This document shows, in pieces, positions 38,390-49,114 of a stretch of 64,000 bases of DNA. Under the pieces are notes generated by a model. It was not told the DNA's origin, made no database searches, and saw only the letters and a program-made list of their open reading frames with translations. The translations under genes were made by a program, and so were the position numbers. Source of the DNA: Pseudorhodoplanes sp. (GTDB lineage Bacteria; Pseudomonadota; Alphaproteobacteria; Rhizobiales; Xanthobacteraceae); assembly GCA_022843165.1 (NCBI GenBank), contig JALHOD010000011.1:1-64000 (forward strand). The letters are read 5' to 3'. Within the stretch, counting starts at the first letter, position 1, and every line of letters starts with the position of its first letter.

Positions 38390-39334
38390 ATGACGGCAGC
38401 GTTCGTATTTCCGGGGCAGGGCAGCCAGGCCTTGGGCATGGGCAAGGCGCTGGCCGACATGTTTCCGTCCGCCAGGGCCGTATTCGAGGAGGTCGATGCC
38501 GCCCTGGAAGAGAAGCTGTCCAGCGTTATTTGGGACGGACCGGCCGACAAGCTGACCCTGACCGAGAATGCGCAGCCGGCCCTCATGGCCGTGTCGGTCG
38601 CTGTCCTGCGGGTGCTGGAGGCCGAGGCCGGGGTCGATCTCAAGCGCGACGTGCAGTTCGTCGCCGGACATTCGCTGGGGGAATATTCCGCTTTGGCCGC
38701 GGCCGGCGCGTTCAGCGTCAGCGATGCAGCTCGGCTGCTGCGCATTCGCGGCAACGCCATGCAGAAGGCGGTGCCGGTCGGCGAGGGCGCCATGGCCGCC
38801 CTGATCGGCCTGTCCTTCGCGGATGCCGCGGCGTCCGCCTATGAGGCGGCGCAGGGGCAGGTCTGCCAGGCCGCGAACGACAATGGCGGCGGCCAGGTGG
38901 TGGTTTCCGGACACAAGGCGGCGGTCGAACGCGCCTGCGAGATTGCGAAGGCAAAAGGCGCCAAGCGCGCGATGCTGCTGCCGGTCTCCGCACCGTTCCA
39001 TTGTGCGCTGATGCAGCCGGCCGCCGACGTGATGGCCGAGGCCCTGTCGAAGGTCACCGTGAACGCACCGGTGGTGCCGGTGGTTGCGAATGTCTTGGCC
39101 AAGCCGATCAGCGATCCGCAGGATATCCTGCAGGCCTTGGTCGCGCAGGTCACAGGCACCGTGCGCTGGCGCGAATGCGTGGAATACATGGCGCAGCAGG
39201 GCGTCACGGCGTTCTACGAAATCGGCGCCGGGAAGGTGCTGACGGGGCTGGTCAAACGCATCGCGGATGGTGCAACTGGCACAGCCATCGGAACACCCGA
39301 CGATATCGCAGCATTCAAGGCATCGCGCGGCTGA
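38390..39334 (+). CDS. fabD: Malonyl-CoA:ACP transacylase
   Basis: Loads malonyl groups onto ACP for fatty-acid synthesis. N-terminal FVFPGQGSQALGMG, nucleophile Ser95 in AGHSLGEYSA, Arg in RLLRIRGNAM, and the catalytic His in SAPFHCALM. The 314 residues are standard. First gene of fabD-fabG-acpP-fabF; a TTGACA lies about 65 bases upstream but its -10 box is poor. Confidence 0.95.
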   Translation: MTAAFVFPGQGSQALGMGKALADMFPSARAVFEEVDAALEEKLSSVIWDGPADKLTLTENAQPALMAVSVAVLRVLEAEAGVDLKRDVQFVAGHSLGEYSALAAAGAFSVSDAARLLRIRGNAMQKAVPVGEGAMAALIGLSFADAAASAYEAAQGQVCQAANDNGGGQVVVSGHKAAVERACEIAKAKGAKRAMLLPVSAPFHCALMQPAADVMAEALSKVTVNAPVVPVVANVLAKPISDPQDILQALVAQVTGTVRWRECVEYMAQQGVTAFYEIGAGKVLTGLVKRIADGATGTAIGTPDDIAAFKASRG

Positions 39335-39352
39335 TCGCGCAGGAGGATTTCA

Positions 39353-40090
39353 ATGTTCGATCTCACCGGAAAAACCGCGCTCGTGACCGGCGCCACAGGC
39401 GGCATCGGCGGCGCCATCGCGCGCGCGCTGCACAGGCAAGGCGCGACGGTTGCGATCTCCGGTACGCGCCGCGAGGCGCTCGATCAACTGGCCGGTGAAC
39501 TGAAAGATCGTGTGCATGTGCTGCCCTGCAATCTCGCCGACAAGGATCAGGTCGAGGCGCTTGTGCCGCAGGCGGAGGAGACGATGCAGAAGCTCGACAT
39601 CCTTGTGGCCAATGCCGGCATCACCAAGGACAATCTGTTCGTGCAGTTGCGCGACGAAGATTGGGACAGCGTGATCGAGATCAATCTGACCTCGACCTTC
39701 CGGCTATCGCGCGCGGCCATGAAGACGATGATGCGCCGCCGCTTCGGCCGCATCATCGGCATCACGTCGGTGGTGGGCGTCACCGGCAATCCCGGGCAGG
39801 GCAATTACACGGCGGCCAAGGCCGGTATGATCGGCATGATGAAATCGGTTGCCAAGGAATATGCGCGGCGCGGCGTGACGGCGAATTGCGTCGCGCCCGG
39901 TTTCATCGCGACTCCGATGACCGACAAACTCAACGACAAGCAGCGCGAAGCCATCCTGCAGATGGTTCCGGCCAACCGCCTGGGAACGCCGGACGACGTG
40001 GCCGCAGCGGTGGTCTATCTGGCCTCGGACGAGGCCGGGTACATGACCGGCCAGACCCTCCATGTGAACGGCGGAATGGCGATGATCTGA
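39353..40090 (+). CDS. fabG: 3-oxoacyl-ACP reductase
   Basis: NADPH-dependent SDR that reduces 3-oxoacyl-ACP. TGATGGIGGAIA binds cofactor; NAGITKDNL, ITSVVGVTGNPGQGNYTAAK (Ser-Tyr-Lys) and the C-terminal GQTLHVNGGM are all family signatures. AGGAGGATTTCA precedes the ATG. The 245 residues are typical. It lies 18 bases after fabD. Confidence 0.96.
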   Translation: MFDLTGKTALVTGATGGIGGAIARALHRQGATVAISGTRREALDQLAGELKDRVHVLPCNLADKDQVEALVPQAEETMQKLDILVANAGITKDNLFVQLRDEDWDSVIEINLTSTFRLSRAAMKTMMRRRFGRIIGITSVVGVTGNPGQGNYTAAKAGMIGMMKSVAKEYARRGVTANCVAPGFIATPMTDKLNDKQREAILQMVPANRLGTPDDVAAAVVYLASDEAGYMTGQTLHVNGGMAMI

Positions 40091-40350
40091 CCCTGGAAAA
40101 GCGAGTGGGTTGAAATGCTTAACGGCGAAATCCGCGTGCTGGTCAAGGGTTTTGAAGTATGGTACCGAACGTGCGGCCGGGCCGGGGACGCTCAGGAATG
40201 GCGGATGAGGCTCATCCGTGACCAGGACATGCCGCTGTCAACAGGGGCTTGTGCGACACAGCTTGCTTGTGCGAATGGGTTTGGCCGTGCCACGACGGTT
40301 TCGATCGCAGTGCCGATCGGACTCCATCACTAAAAGCAGAGGTTCGAACG

Positions 40351-40590
40351 ATGAGTGATATTGCCGAGCGGGTGAAGAAGATTGTCGTGGAGCATCTCGG
40401 AGTCGAGCCTGACAAGGTGACCGAGCAGGCCAGCTTTATCGACGATCTCGGAGCCGACTCCCTCGACACGGTCGAGCTGGTCATGGCTTTTGAAGAGGAA
40501 TTCGGCTGCGAGATTCCGGACGACGCGGCTGAGACCATTCTCACCGTCGGCGATGCCGTCAAGTTTCTCGAGAAGAACGCGAAAAGCTGA
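40351..40590 (+). CDS. acpP: Acyl carrier protein
   Basis: 79-residue acidic ACP; the 4'-phosphopantetheine attachment is Ser37 in [18 protein letters not shown]. The ATG follows AGAGG; in-frame upstream residues are not ACP-like. A 260-base gap before it could hold its own promoter, fitting the very high ACP demand, but no clear box pair was found. Confidence 0.97.
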   Translation: MSDIAERVKKIVVEHLGVEPDKVTEQASFIDDLGADSLDTVELVMAFEEEFGCEIPDDAAETILTVGDAVKFLEKNAKS

Positions 40591-40690
40591 ACCGCCGTCA
40601 CGGCCCTTACAATCTGGTTTGAGCGCGCGGAGGCCGATGGTCTCCGCGTATCGCCGGGGGCGATAGTATCGCCTGGCCGGGGAGCTGAAT

Positions 40691-41950
40691 ATGAGACGTG
40701 TTGTCGTCACAGGCTTGGGAATGGTGACGCCGCTCGGCTGTGGCGTCGATACGACGTGGCAGCGTCTTCTCAACGGGCAGAGCGGTGCCCGCAAGATCGA
40801 GAAATTCGACGTCTCGGATCTGCCCTGCAAGATCGCCTGCCAGGTGCCGCGCGGCGACGGCAGCGACGGCACATTCAATCCCGATCAGTGGATGGAACCG
40901 AAAGAGCAGCGCAAGGTCGATGACTTCATTGTCTTTGCGATGAGCGCGGCCCGGCAGGCGCTCCAGGACGCCAACTGGAATCCGACAACCGACGAGGATC
41001 AGTTTACGACCGGCGTGATGATCGGCTCCGGCATTGGCGGCGTCGGCGGCATTGCCGAGGGTGCGATCCTGGTGAAGGAGCGCGGACCGCGCCGTCTGTC
41101 GCCGTTCTTCATTCCCGGACGCATCATCAATCTGGCGTCCGGATACGTCTCGATCGAGTTCGGGCTGAAGGGCCCCAACTCGGCGGTCGTCACCGCCTGT
41201 TCCACCGGCTCGCATGCGATCGGTGATGCCGGGCGGATGATTGCGCTCGGCGATGCCGACGTGATGGTGGCGGGCGGTGCGGAATCGCCGATCGACAAAC
41301 TGTCGCTCGCCGGGTTCGCGGCTTGCAAGGCGTTGTCCACATCCTTCAACGATGAACCGACGCGGGCGTCGCGTCCTTACGACAAAGACCGTGACGGGTT
41401 CGTGATGGGCGAGGGCGCCGGGGCAGTGGTTCTGGAAGAATACGAGCATGCCAAGAAACGCGGCGCCAGGATTTATGCCGAACTGATCGGCTACGGCATG
41501 TCGGGCGACGCCTTTCACATCACGGCGCCCACGCCTGACGGCAATGGAGCATTCCGTTGCATGAGCGCAGCCATCAAGCGCGCTGGAATCTCGGCCGGCG
41601 ATATCGACTACATCAACGCGCATGGCACCTCGACGATGGCCGATACGATTGAACTGGCCGCTGTGGAGCGGGTGGTCGGCAACGCCGCCGCCAAGATTTC
41701 GATGTCGTCGACCAAGTCGGAAATCGGGCATCTGCTCGGCGCCGCAGGGGCGGTGGAGGCAATCTTTTCGGTTCTGGCGATCCGCGACCAGATCGTTCCG
41801 CCCACCATCAATCTCGAAAATCCGTCGGTCGAAACCCCCATCGATCTGGTTCCGCACCAGGCGCGCAAGCGCGACGTGGAAGTCGTGCTGTCCAACTCGT
41901 TCGGGTTTGGCGGCACAAATGCGTCGCTGATCTTCCGCGCGGCGGATTGA
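40691..41950 (+). CDS. fabF: 3-oxoacyl-ACP synthase II
   Basis: Elongating condensing enzyme. The Cys-His-His triad is Cys170 (TACSTGSHA), His311 (NAHGTST) and His347 (IGHLLGAAG), with GFGGTNASL near the C-terminus. GGGGAG precedes the ATG. The 419 residues are typical. The order acpP-fabF-mltG is conserved in Proteobacteria. Confidence 0.96.
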   Translation: MRRVVVTGLGMVTPLGCGVDTTWQRLLNGQSGARKIEKFDVSDLPCKIACQVPRGDGSDGTFNPDQWMEPKEQRKVDDFIVFAMSAARQALQDANWNPTTDEDQFTTGVMIGSGIGGVGGIAEGAILVKERGPRRLSPFFIPGRIINLASGYVSIEFGLKGPNSAVVTACSTGSHAIGDAGRMIALGDADVMVAGGAESPIDKLSLAGFAACKALSTSFNDEPTRASRPYDKDRDGFVMGEGAGAVVLEEYEHAKKRGARIYAELIGYGMSGDAFHITAPTPDGNGAFRCMSAAIKRAGISAGDIDYINAHGTSTMADTIELAAVERVVGNAAAKISMSSTKSEIGHLLGAAGAVEAIFSVLAIRDQIVPPTINLENPSVETPIDLVPHQARKRDVEVVLSNSFGFGGTNASLIFRAAD

Positions 41951-41956
41951 GCCCTT

Positions 41957-41975
41957 GCCCGCGCAGGTTGCGGGC
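41957..41975 (+). terminator. Hairpin after fabF
   Basis: GCCCGC and GCGGGC form a 6-bp GC stem with a 7-base loop starting 6 bases after the fabF stop. There is no T-tract, so termination is doubtful. Confidence 0.3.
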
Positions 41976-42209
41976 GTCGGGCGGGACCTCCGTCGCGGTT
42001 CCGCCATAACCGTGCCCTATCAGGCGTTTACAGAATCGCCCGGCGTAGCCGTCGGTCCGGAAGTCTGGACTTCGGCCACCGGAGCGGCTTATTGACGAAC
42101 CAGGGGAAACGCTTCACTTGCTGGCGGGCTGTTGCGCTGACACCGACGCTCCGGCTTCTCCACGAGACATCTCATTGCATTCGCCCGTAATCGATCGGCT
42201 TGACACCTG

Positions 42210-43442
42210 ATGGACCAAAACAGGATCACTCCTCCGCGCTCTCCGCGCGCCGCGCTGGAACCCGAACGGGTTTCGCTGCCGCCGCTGCGGTCCCGCCGGG
42301 CGCGCCATCCGATCGTCATTATCGGCAATGCGATCTTCACGCTCATTCTGCTGCTGGCTGTTGTGCTGGGCGGGACTGTCTTCTGGGGGAAACAGCGTTT
42401 TGATGCGCCGGGTCCGCTGGCACAGGACAAGATCGTCAACATCCCGCGCGGCGGCGTGCGCGATATCGCCGAATTGTTGCAGCGGGAAGGCGTTATCGAT
42501 CAGCCCTGGGTCTTCATCGGCGGCGCCTTGGCGCTGAAGGCGCGTGGCGAGGACCTGAAATTCGGCGAATACCTGTTCACGAAACAGGCCAGCCTGCGCG
42601 ATGTGGCGGAGACCATCATCGAGGGCAAGGTGGTCCAGCATCTGTTCACGATTCCAGAGGGGCTCACCTCCGAACAGATCGTCGCCCGGTTGCTCGAGCA
42701 CGACGCGATGAGCGGCAACATTCGTGAAATGCCGCGCGAGGGGACATTGCTCCCGGAAGGCTATCGGTTCACGCGCGGGACCTCGCGCGAGGAAATGATC
42801 AAGCGCATGCAGCAGGCGCAGCGCAAGGTGGTGCAGGAAGCGTTCGAGCGTCGCATGCCCGATCTCCCGATACGGACGCCGGAGCAACTGGTCACGCTCG
42901 CCTCGATCATTGAAAAGGAAACCGGCAAGCCTGAGGAACGCACGCGCGTCGCCGCCGTGTTTGTGAACCGGCTCAAGCAGAAGATGCGTCTGCAATCCGA
43001 CCCGACCATCATTTACGGTCTGGTGGGCGGGAAGGGTGCGCTGGGCCGCCCGATCATGAAGAGCGAGATCGAGCAGCCCACCCCCTACAACACCTATGTG
43101 ATCGACGGTCTGCCGCCCGGGCCGATTGCCAATCCAGGCCGGCTCTCGATCGAGGCCGCCGCCAATCCGGCGCGTACCAAGGAACTGTTCTTCGTTGCAG
43201 ACGGCACTGGCGGGCATGCCTTCTCGGAGAATTACGAGCAGCATCAGAAGCACGTCGCGCGGCTGCGCGCGATCGAGCGCGGCGAGGCAGTGGCGGCACC
43301 GGCACCGGCGCCGACAGCCCCGGCACCCGCGACGGCGGCACCTGCCGGATCGGCGGCTCCGGCCCGGCCCGCACGGCCGGCGCCCAATAGCGGCTCGGCC
43401 CGGTCATCGGCGCCGGCGCCAAGCGCTCCAAAACCACAATAA
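42210..43442 (+). CDS. mltG: Endolytic peptidoglycan transglycosylase MltG (YceG)
   Basis: 410 residues. One N-terminal transmembrane helix (about 33-58), then the YceG domain with a LysM-like part and catalytic Glu in LASIIEKETGKPEERTRVAAVF; LQSDPTIIYG and TPYNTYVIDGLPPGPIANPG are family hallmarks. The final 50 residues are an Ala/Pro-rich tail, probably disordered in the periplasm. MltG cleaves nascent glycan strands to end chain growth. Sits between fabF and yicC, a common order. Confidence 0.95.
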   Translation: MDQNRITPPRSPRAALEPERVSLPPLRSRRARHPIVIIGNAIFTLILLLAVVLGGTVFWGKQRFDAPGPLAQDKIVNIPRGGVRDIAELLQREGVIDQPWVFIGGALALKARGEDLKFGEYLFTKQASLRDVAETIIEGKVVQHLFTIPEGLTSEQIVARLLEHDAMSGNIREMPREGTLLPEGYRFTRGTSREEMIKRMQQAQRKVVQEAFERRMPDLPIRTPEQLVTLASIIEKETGKPEERTRVAAVFVNRLKQKMRLQSDPTIIYGLVGGKGALGRPIMKSEIEQPTPYNTYVIDGLPPGPIANPGRLSIEAAANPARTKELFFVADGTGGHAFSENYEQHQKHVARLRAIERGEAVAAPAPAPTAPAPATAAPAGSAAPARPARPAPNSGSARSSAPAPSAPKPQ

Positions 43443-43535
43443 TCACCTGTCCGCGCCGTCTTGTGAGCGCGGATGGCGGCGATTAAGGTCGGCGCGCGTT
43501 TCGATTCCCATCCTGTCCACGCGAGAAACCAGCCG

Positions 43536-44423
43536 ATGGCGCTGTCGAGCATGACCGGCTTCGCCCGCAGCCATGGCGCCAGCGGCACCTATGTCTGGTC
43601 ATGGGAAATCAAATCGGTCAATTCCAAGGGTCTCGATCTGCGCTTTCGTCTGCCCTCCGGATTCGATGCCGTCGAGGTCGCGGCGCGCGCCCGTGCCGCC
43701 GAACGCCTCTCGCGCGGCAATGTCTACGCCAACCTTACGGTGACACGCGAAGGCGTGACGCCGGTGGTGAAGGTCAACGAGCCGGTTCTGTCGGCCTTGC
43801 TGGCGGCGCTGAAGACGCTGTCCACTCATGTCGACGCCGAAAAACCGCGCCTCGACGGTGTGCTAGGCCTAAAGGGCGTGATCGAGGTGATCGAGCAGGA
43901 GGACAGCGAAGAGGTTCGCGCCGCGGCCGAAGCCGCGATCATCGATACCTTCACGCAGGCGTTGTCAGGACTCGCCGAGATGCGCCGCCACGAGGGCGCT
44001 GCGCTCGGCAAGTTGCTTACCGCGCGGCTGGATGAGGTCGCGGTGCTGTCGTCGCGCGCCGAGGCATTGCCGGGGCGGCAGGCCGACGCGATCAAGAAGC
44101 GGCTGGCCGAACAGGTCGCGCTCTTGCTGGAACAGTCGGGCCGTTTCGACGCCGATCGTCTGCATCAGGAGGCGATCCTGCTTGCGACCAAGGCGGATAT
44201 CCGCGAGGAACTGGACCGGCTCGCCGCCCATATCGCGCAGGCGCGCAAGCTGATCGCCGGCGGCGGGGCGATCGGGCGCAAACTCGACTTCCTGTCACAA
44301 GAGCTCAATCGTGAGACCAACACGCTGTGCGCGAAATCGAACGACGTGGAACTGACCAATATCGGGCTTGAGCTAAAGAGCGTAGTCGAGCAGTTCCGCG
44401 AGCAAGTACAGAATCTCGAATGA
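43536..44423 (+). CDS. YicC-family endoribonuclease
   Basis: 295 residues: N-terminal MTGFARS with [18 protein letters not shown], and the C-terminal DUF1732 region [33 protein letters not shown] is split around the conserved [14 protein letters not shown] signature. E. coli YicC was recently reported as an RNase acting on the sRNA RyhB. The ATG gives the normal family start; the upstream in-frame segment is not conserved. Its stop overlaps the gmk ATG (ATGA), so translation is coupled. Confidence 0.92.
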   Translation: MALSSMTGFARSHGASGTYVWSWEIKSVNSKGLDLRFRLPSGFDAVEVAARARAAERLSRGNVYANLTVTREGVTPVVKVNEPVLSALLAALKTLSTHVDAEKPRLDGVLGLKGVIEVIEQEDSEEVRAAAEAAIIDTFTQALSGLAEMRRHEGAALGKLLTARLDEVAVLSSRAEALPGRQADAIKKRLAEQVALLLEQSGRFDADRLHQEAILLATKADIREELDRLAAHIAQARKLIAGGGAIGRKLDFLSQELNRETNTLCAKSNDVELTNIGLELKSVVEQFREQVQNLE

Positions 44424-45076
44424 TCGAAACAATCGATATCGCCCGTCGCGGCATCATGCTGATCGTGTCGTCGCCCTCGGGCGCCGGCAAGACCACTTTG
44501 ACGCGGAATCTGCTCGATCAGGAAGAGAATGTCTCGCTGTCGATATCAGTGACTACGCGCGAACGACGCGCGAGCGAGATCGACAAGGTGCATTACCATT
44601 TCATCTCCCGGCGCCAATTCGAGATTATGCGCGACGGCGGCGAGTTGCTGGAATGGGCCGAGGTCCACGGCAACTATTACGGCACCCCGCGCGAGCCGGT
44701 CGAGCGGGCGCTGGAAGAGGGCCGCGACATCCTGTTCGACATCGACTGGCAGGGAACTCAGCAGCTTTATGAGAAAATGCGCAGCGACGTGGTCAGCGTC
44801 TTCGTGCTGCCGCCGACCGCCGAAGAGTTGAAAGCGCGGCTGGAACGGCGTGCGGAAGACAGTCCCGAGATCATTGCCCGCCGTCTCAAGAACGCGGCGG
44901 AAGAGATTCCGCATTGGGAAGAATACGACTATGTCCTGGTCAATCGCGATCTCGACAAGAGTTTCGCCCGCCTGCGGGGCATCCTCACCGCCGAACGGCT
45001 GAAACGGGTGCAGAAGCCCGACATCCAGGATTTTGTCGATAAGCTATTGATAGACTTGAAGAAAATGACGCCTTAA
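44420..45076 (+). CDS. gmk: Guanylate kinase
   Basis: Phosphorylates GMP to GDP. P-loop [13 protein letters not shown] (about 17-29), GMP-binding [20 protein letters not shown]-like region and [10 protein letters not shown]. The 218 residues are typical. Coupled to yicC by a 4-base ATGA overlap. It continues the guanine nucleotide theme with guaA and guaB elsewhere in the window. Converges with the alcohol dehydrogenase gene. Confidence 0.96.
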   Translation: MIETIDIARRGIMLIVSSPSGAGKTTLTRNLLDQEENVSLSISVTTRERRASEIDKVHYHFISRRQFEIMRDGGELLEWAEVHGNYYGTPREPVERALEEGRDILFDIDWQGTQQLYEKMRSDVVSVFVLPPTAEELKARLERRAEDSPEIIARRLKNAAEEIPHWEEYDYVLVNRDLDKSFARLRGILTAERLKRVQKPDIQDFVDKLLIDLKKMTP

Positions 45077-45124
45077 TCCGCTGCCACAACGGCATCACTC
45101 CGCGTGCGAACCGCATCATCCATT

Positions 45125-46201
45125 TTATGAATCGCTTCGGGCGGCGTCTTGAGGATTGAGCGCAATCCGGCCTAGCACCTGACCTTTGCGCAAGTCGTCA
45201 AGCGATCTCTGGGCATCGCGCAACGGCCGCTCCGTGATCGGAGGAGACTGGATTCGCTGCGTTCTGGCAAGCGCGAGCAGGTCGCGCGCCTCCGCAAGCG
45301 TGCCGGTGATGATGCCTTCGATGCCAATGCCTTTTAGCGCGAACATCGCGGCCGGCATGGAGAAGTTTCCTCCCAGCAATCCGGTCACGACGACCTTGCC
45401 GCCGCGCGCCAGGACGCCGGTGGCGAAGGACAAGGATTGCTCGGCGCCGACAAAATCGATGACGGCGAGGACACCGCCGGTTTGCTTGAGAATCGATTTG
45501 CGTGCCGCCGGATCCGCCGGATCGAAGCCGGCCTGTGCGCCGGCCTTGAGGGCTGCGTCGCGTTTGGCTGGATCGATGTCGGCGACGATCGGCGCATTGT
45601 CGAATATCGCGCGCGCCAGCGCCAGGCCCATCATGCCGACACCGCCCATTCCGACCAGCAGCAGAGGTCCCCGTTTTGCGCGGTCCGCAACACGCTTGAG
45701 CGCGGCGTATGCGGTCAGACCGGAGCACATCAGCGCACCGGCAAAAGACGGAGACAGCGGGGCGTAATCCAGCAGGTAGCGCGGATGCGGCACCAGCACA
45801 TGCGTGGCGTAACCGCCGTCGACGTAGATGCCGAGATGCCGCGGCGCAGCGCAGAGATTTTCCTCGCCAGCCTGACAGGCCCCGCAGGCGCCACAGCCGA
45901 TCCAGGGATAGATCGCGATTTCGCCTCCCGAGGCGATGTTGGCGTCCGGACCGGCCGACTCGACAATGCCTGCAATTTCGTGCCCAAGTGTGAAGGGCAA
46001 CGTGCGACCGCCGGTGACGTCGAGTTTTTTGTCGCCGCCCAATACGAAATATCCATCCTGCATGTGGATGTCGGAGTGGCAGACGCCGCAGCGGCTCACC
46101 CGCACCAGCACTTCGGTGCCGCGCGGCGCCGGGCAATCCACCACGGTTTCACACAGCGGTTTGCCATAGGCGGTGAGCGACTGGCGGATCAACTTGATCA
46201 T
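45125..46201 (-). CDS. Zinc-dependent alcohol dehydrogenase (MDR family)
   Basis: 358-residue medium-chain dehydrogenase. Catalytic zinc residues lie in [10 protein letters not shown] and LGHEIAG; a structural zinc site is formed by the four cysteines of [16 protein letters not shown]; the cofactor fold is [16 protein letters not shown]. Substrate unknown; the pattern resembles bacterial primary-alcohol dehydrogenases. Its ATG overlaps the rsmA stop (ATGA), making it the tail of a pdxA-rsmA-adh unit. I do not recall that position as standard, which makes the coupling notable. Confidence 0.88.
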   Translation of the reverse strand: MIKLIRQSLTAYGKPLCETVVDCPAPRGTEVLVRVSRCGVCHSDIHMQDGYFVLGGDKKLDVTGGRTLPFTLGHEIAGIVESAGPDANIASGGEIAIYPWIGCGACGACQAGEENLCAAPRHLGIYVDGGYATHVLVPHPRYLLDYAPLSPSFAGALMCSGLTAYAALKRVADRAKRGPLLLVGMGGVGMMGLALARAIFDNAPIVADIDPAKRDAALKAGAQAGFDPADPAARKSILKQTGGVLAVIDFVGAEQSLSFATGVLARGGKVVVTGLLGGNFSMPAAMFALKGIGIEGIITGTLAEARDLLALARTQRIQSPPITERPLRDAQRSLDDLRKGQVLGRIALNPQDAARSDS

Positions 46202-47049
46202 GCTGACATTCTAGCGGACAACGCGTTCGCCAGCCGCACAAATCCCGCGATATCGACATTCTCGGCCCGCTCGGTATCCGCAATGCCGGCTTCGGCCAGC
46301 AGAACCAGGGGATCGACACCGAGCGATTTCAGACTTTGCCGCAGCATCTTGCGGCGTTGTCCGAAGGCCGCCTCCGTGACCCGCTCCAGCGCACGGCGGT
46401 CGCAAGGTAACGGTGCCTGGCGCGGGATCAGTTCCACAACCGACGACGTGACCTTGGGCGGCGGCACGAAGGCGCTTGGCGCAATATCGAACAGGATCGT
46501 TGGCTCCGTCCGCCATTGCGAAAGCACAGAGAGGCGGCCGTAGCTTTTGGAGCCCGGTTTTGCGACCAGGCGCTCCGCCACCTCGCGCTGGAACATCAAG
46601 ACCATGCGGTCATAGAAAGGCGGCCAAGGCTCGGACGTCAGCCAGCCGACCAGCAGTATGGTTCCGATGTTGTAGGGCAGGTTGGCCACGATGCGCGCGG
46701 GCCCGCCGCCAAGATGGGGCCGAGGATCGAAGGCGAGCGCGTCGGCTTCAATGACGTCGAGGCGTTTGGGATAGCGATCCGCGATCTCCTGCAAAGCGGC
46801 GATGGCGCGGCGATCGCGCTCGATGGCGATCACGCGTTGGGCGCCCAAAGCGAGCAGGGAACGGGTCAGTCCGCCGGGACCGGGGCCGACCTCGATCACT
46901 GTTATGTCTTCCAGGGGACCCGCCGCCCGTGCAACGCGGGAGGTCAGGTTTAGGTCGAGCAGGAAATTCTGGCCGAGCGATTTCTTGGCGACGAGATCGT
47001 GTTTGCGGATCACATCCCGCAAGGGCGGCAGATCATCGATCGCGCTCAC
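46198..47049 (-). CDS. rsmA: 16S rRNA N6,N6-dimethyladenosine transferase
   Basis: KsgA dimethylates A1518/A1519 of 16S rRNA during 30S assembly. [13 protein letters not shown] loop [14 protein letters not shown], and catalytic motif NLPYNIGT are present, plus the C-terminal [13 protein letters not shown]. The GTG start overlaps the pdxA stop (GTGA) and gives 283 residues; upstream in-frame residues are pdxA shadow. The GTG follows the conserved surA-pdxA-ksgA order. Confidence 0.95.
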   Translation of the reverse strand: MSAIDDLPPLRDVIRKHDLVAKKSLGQNFLLDLNLTSRVARAAGPLEDITVIEVGPGPGGLTRSLLALGAQRVIAIERDRRAIAALQEIADRYPKRLDVIEADALAFDPRPHLGGGPARIVANLPYNIGTILLVGWLTSEPWPPFYDRMVLMFQREVAERLVAKPGSKSYGRLSVLSQWRTEPTILFDIAPSAFVPPPKVTSSVVELIPRQAPLPCDRRALERVTEAAFGQRRKMLRQSLKSLGVDPLVLLAEAGIADTERAENVDIAGFVRLANALSARMSA

Positions 47050-48107
47050 GTCGTGGCCGTCATGTGCGTACCGGCATTGGCGGCGAGGCGAGCAGCGAGC
47101 CGCAAGGCCGCAGCGAGACTGTCCGGCTTGGCCTTGCCGGTGCCGGCAATATCGAACGCGGTGCCGTGATCGGGCGAGGTGCGGATGAACGGCAAGCCCA
47201 GCGTGACATTCACGCCGTGATCGAAGGCCAGTGTCTTGCTCGGGATCAGGGCCTGATCGTGATACATGCACAAAGCGACGTCGTAGGTTGCGCGTGCGGC
47301 AGGATGAAACATCGTGTCAGCGGAGAGCGGCCCGCGTGCGTCAATGCCTTCGGCCTTGAGCCGTTCGACCGCAGGTTTGACGACCAGCAAGTCCTCCTGG
47401 CCAAGCGTCCCGTCTTCGCCGGCATGCGGATTGAGGCCGGCAACCGCGATTCGTGGACGCTCAATCCCGAAACGCGTTGCAAAATCCCTCGCCACAATAC
47501 GGCCGGTCTCGACAATCAAATCTTCGGTCAAGAGCGCGGGGATATCCTTGAGCGGGATATGGATCGTCACCGGGACGACCGCAAGCTCCTCGCTCCACAG
47601 CAGCATCACGGGACGCGGGCTTTCACCTTTCATCTCATGGATCAGCCGCGCCAGATATTCGGTATGGCCGGGCTCGCTGAAACCCGCGGAATACAGAACC
47701 GACTTTGCGATTGGATTGGTGACCACGGCCGCTGCACGGCCCTGCGTCACATCCGCGACCGCACGCCGGATGGCGCCGATCGCGGTCGGCGCGCTGGAGG
47801 CGTCGGGTTTGCCGGGCCCTGCCGTCACCGGATGGCCGAGTCCGACGACGGGCAGGGCTGTTTCAAACCCTGCGAAAGCCTGCTCCGGTTCCGCGAGCAT
47901 TAATGGAATATCCAGACCAAGCAGGCGCGCACGCTCTGCAAGGAAGGGGATGTCGCCGATGATGTAAAAAGAAGGGAGGCCGAGATCCTTGCGGCGGCGC
48001 CAGCATGCAAGCGCAATGTCCGGGCCGATGCCGGCTGGCTCGCCGAGGGTCAGCGCAAGGGGAAGCCGCAGACTGGGCAAGGAGGAATCCGCAAAAGGCT
48101 GGCGCAT
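47046..48107 (-). CDS. pdxA: 4-hydroxythreonine-4-phosphate dehydrogenase
   Basis: NAD-dependent step of the DXP-dependent pyridoxal phosphate pathway. The metal-binding histidines are in [26 protein letters not shown] is split at the conserved H, and [19 protein letters not shown] carries substrate residues. [10 protein letters not shown] is the family signature. Length 353. AAGGATCGGG precedes the ATG, 9 bases after the surA-like stop. Confidence 0.95.
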   Translation of the reverse strand: MRQPFADSSLPSLRLPLALTLGEPAGIGPDIALACWRRRKDLGLPSFYIIGDIPFLAERARLLGLDIPLMLAEPEQAFAGFETALPVVGLGHPVTAGPGKPDASSAPTAIGAIRRAVADVTQGRAAAVVTNPIAKSVLYSAGFSEPGHTEYLARLIHEMKGESPRPVMLLWSEELAVVPVTIHIPLKDIPALLTEDLIVETGRIVARDFATRFGIERPRIAVAGLNPHAGEDGTLGQEDLLVVKPAVERLKAEGIDARGPLSADTMFHPAARATYDVALCMYHDQALIPSKTLAFDHGVNVTLGLPFIRTSPDHGTAFDIAGTGKAKPDSLAAALRLAARLAANAGTHMTATT

Positions 48108-48116
48108 CCCGATCCT

Positions 48117-49043
48117 TCACCGGTATTCGATCATGGCGCCCGCGCGCAATTCCTTGAGATAGTTATTTCCCTGCGCCTGGAAACGCTCCGAAAACATCTC
48201 ATCCCGCACCTGACGCTTGCCCGGAGTCTCGGAGGCGGTCTCCTTGCGTTCGCAGACGGCGAACATTTCCACGCCGGAGTCCGTCGCCTCGGGAGGCGTG
48301 AGTTTGCCGATCTCGATCTTGCTCAGGATCTCACGCAACTGGGCGGAAAGGTCGGCGGAATTGCGCCGGATCGGCTCGCGCACGGCGACGTCGCGCAGGG
48401 CGCGCGCGAAGGGAACACCGCTGGTGCAATCCTGGAAGCGCGCGCGCAGGGCGTCGGCTTCGCGCCGCCGTGCTTCGACGAGGGCTGCGGGAGAGCCGCG
48501 GGGGATGACAAAGACGATTGGGCGCAAAAGATACTCGTGTCCGACATCCTTGCCGTCCGCCTTCTTTTCCAGCGCGTCGAAGATGTCCTTCTCTCCGACC
48601 TGGAGCCGGGTGGCGAATTTGCCGCGAACGATCTGCGCCCATGCGATGTCGGAACGCAATTTTGACTTCAGCGTGTTGGGGTTCAAGCCGTTCGATTCGA
48701 GGGACTTCAGAAAATTCTCCGGCGTCGTGCGCGAACCGCGCGCGATGTTCGCTACCGCGGTGTTGACATCGCTGTCCGACACATTCACGCCAAATCGCTT
48801 TCCAACCTGAATCTTCAGCTTGTCCGCGATCAGTTCCTCGATCACCTCCTGACGCGACGGCTGCTTGCGCGAGGAGAGCTGCATCAGCCGGCTGCGCTGT
48901 TCGATGTCATAGGCCGTGACCGGATCGCCGTTCACCAGCAGCGCGATTTGTGCGCACGCATGATCGGGGGCGAACAGAAACGCGGCGGTCATCGCAACCG
49001 CCGTCGCACCGCATTTCAGGAAACGGGCTAACCGAAAAACCAT
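48117..49043 (-). CDS. surA: SurA-like periplasmic chaperone
   Basis: 308 residues. Signal peptide (about 1-30, ending ACA), then a SurA N-terminal chaperone domain (VNGDPVTAYDIEQRSRLM, QEVIEELIADKLKIQVGKRFG) and a single parvulin-like region (about 165-270) whose rotamase residues are not well kept. Classical SurA has two PPIase domains and is about 430 residues, so this is the shorter alphaproteobacterial form. It assists folding of outer-membrane proteins, fitting its place between lptD and pdxA. The start is set at the signal peptide; a longer frame overlaps lptD and is unlikely. Confidence 0.88.
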   Translation of the reverse strand: MVFRLARFLKCGATAVAMTAAFLFAPDHACAQIALLVNGDPVTAYDIEQRSRLMQLSSRKQPSRQEVIEELIADKLKIQVGKRFGVNVSDSDVNTAVANIARGSRTTPENFLKSLESNGLNPNTLKSKLRSDIAWAQIVRGKFATRLQVGEKDIFDALEKKADGKDVGHEYLLRPIVFVIPRGSPAALVEARRREADALRARFQDCTSGVPFARALRDVAVREPIRRNSADLSAQLREILSKIEIGKLTPPEATDSGVEMFAVCERKETASETPGKRQVRDEMFSERFQAQGNNYLKELRAGAMIEYR

Positions 49044-49114
49044 CGCATCATCCAGTCTGTAGTCTTTCGACGTCTGGCTTGAACAGCCGGGAACCGGGAT
49101 GCCCGGCCGCAGCC

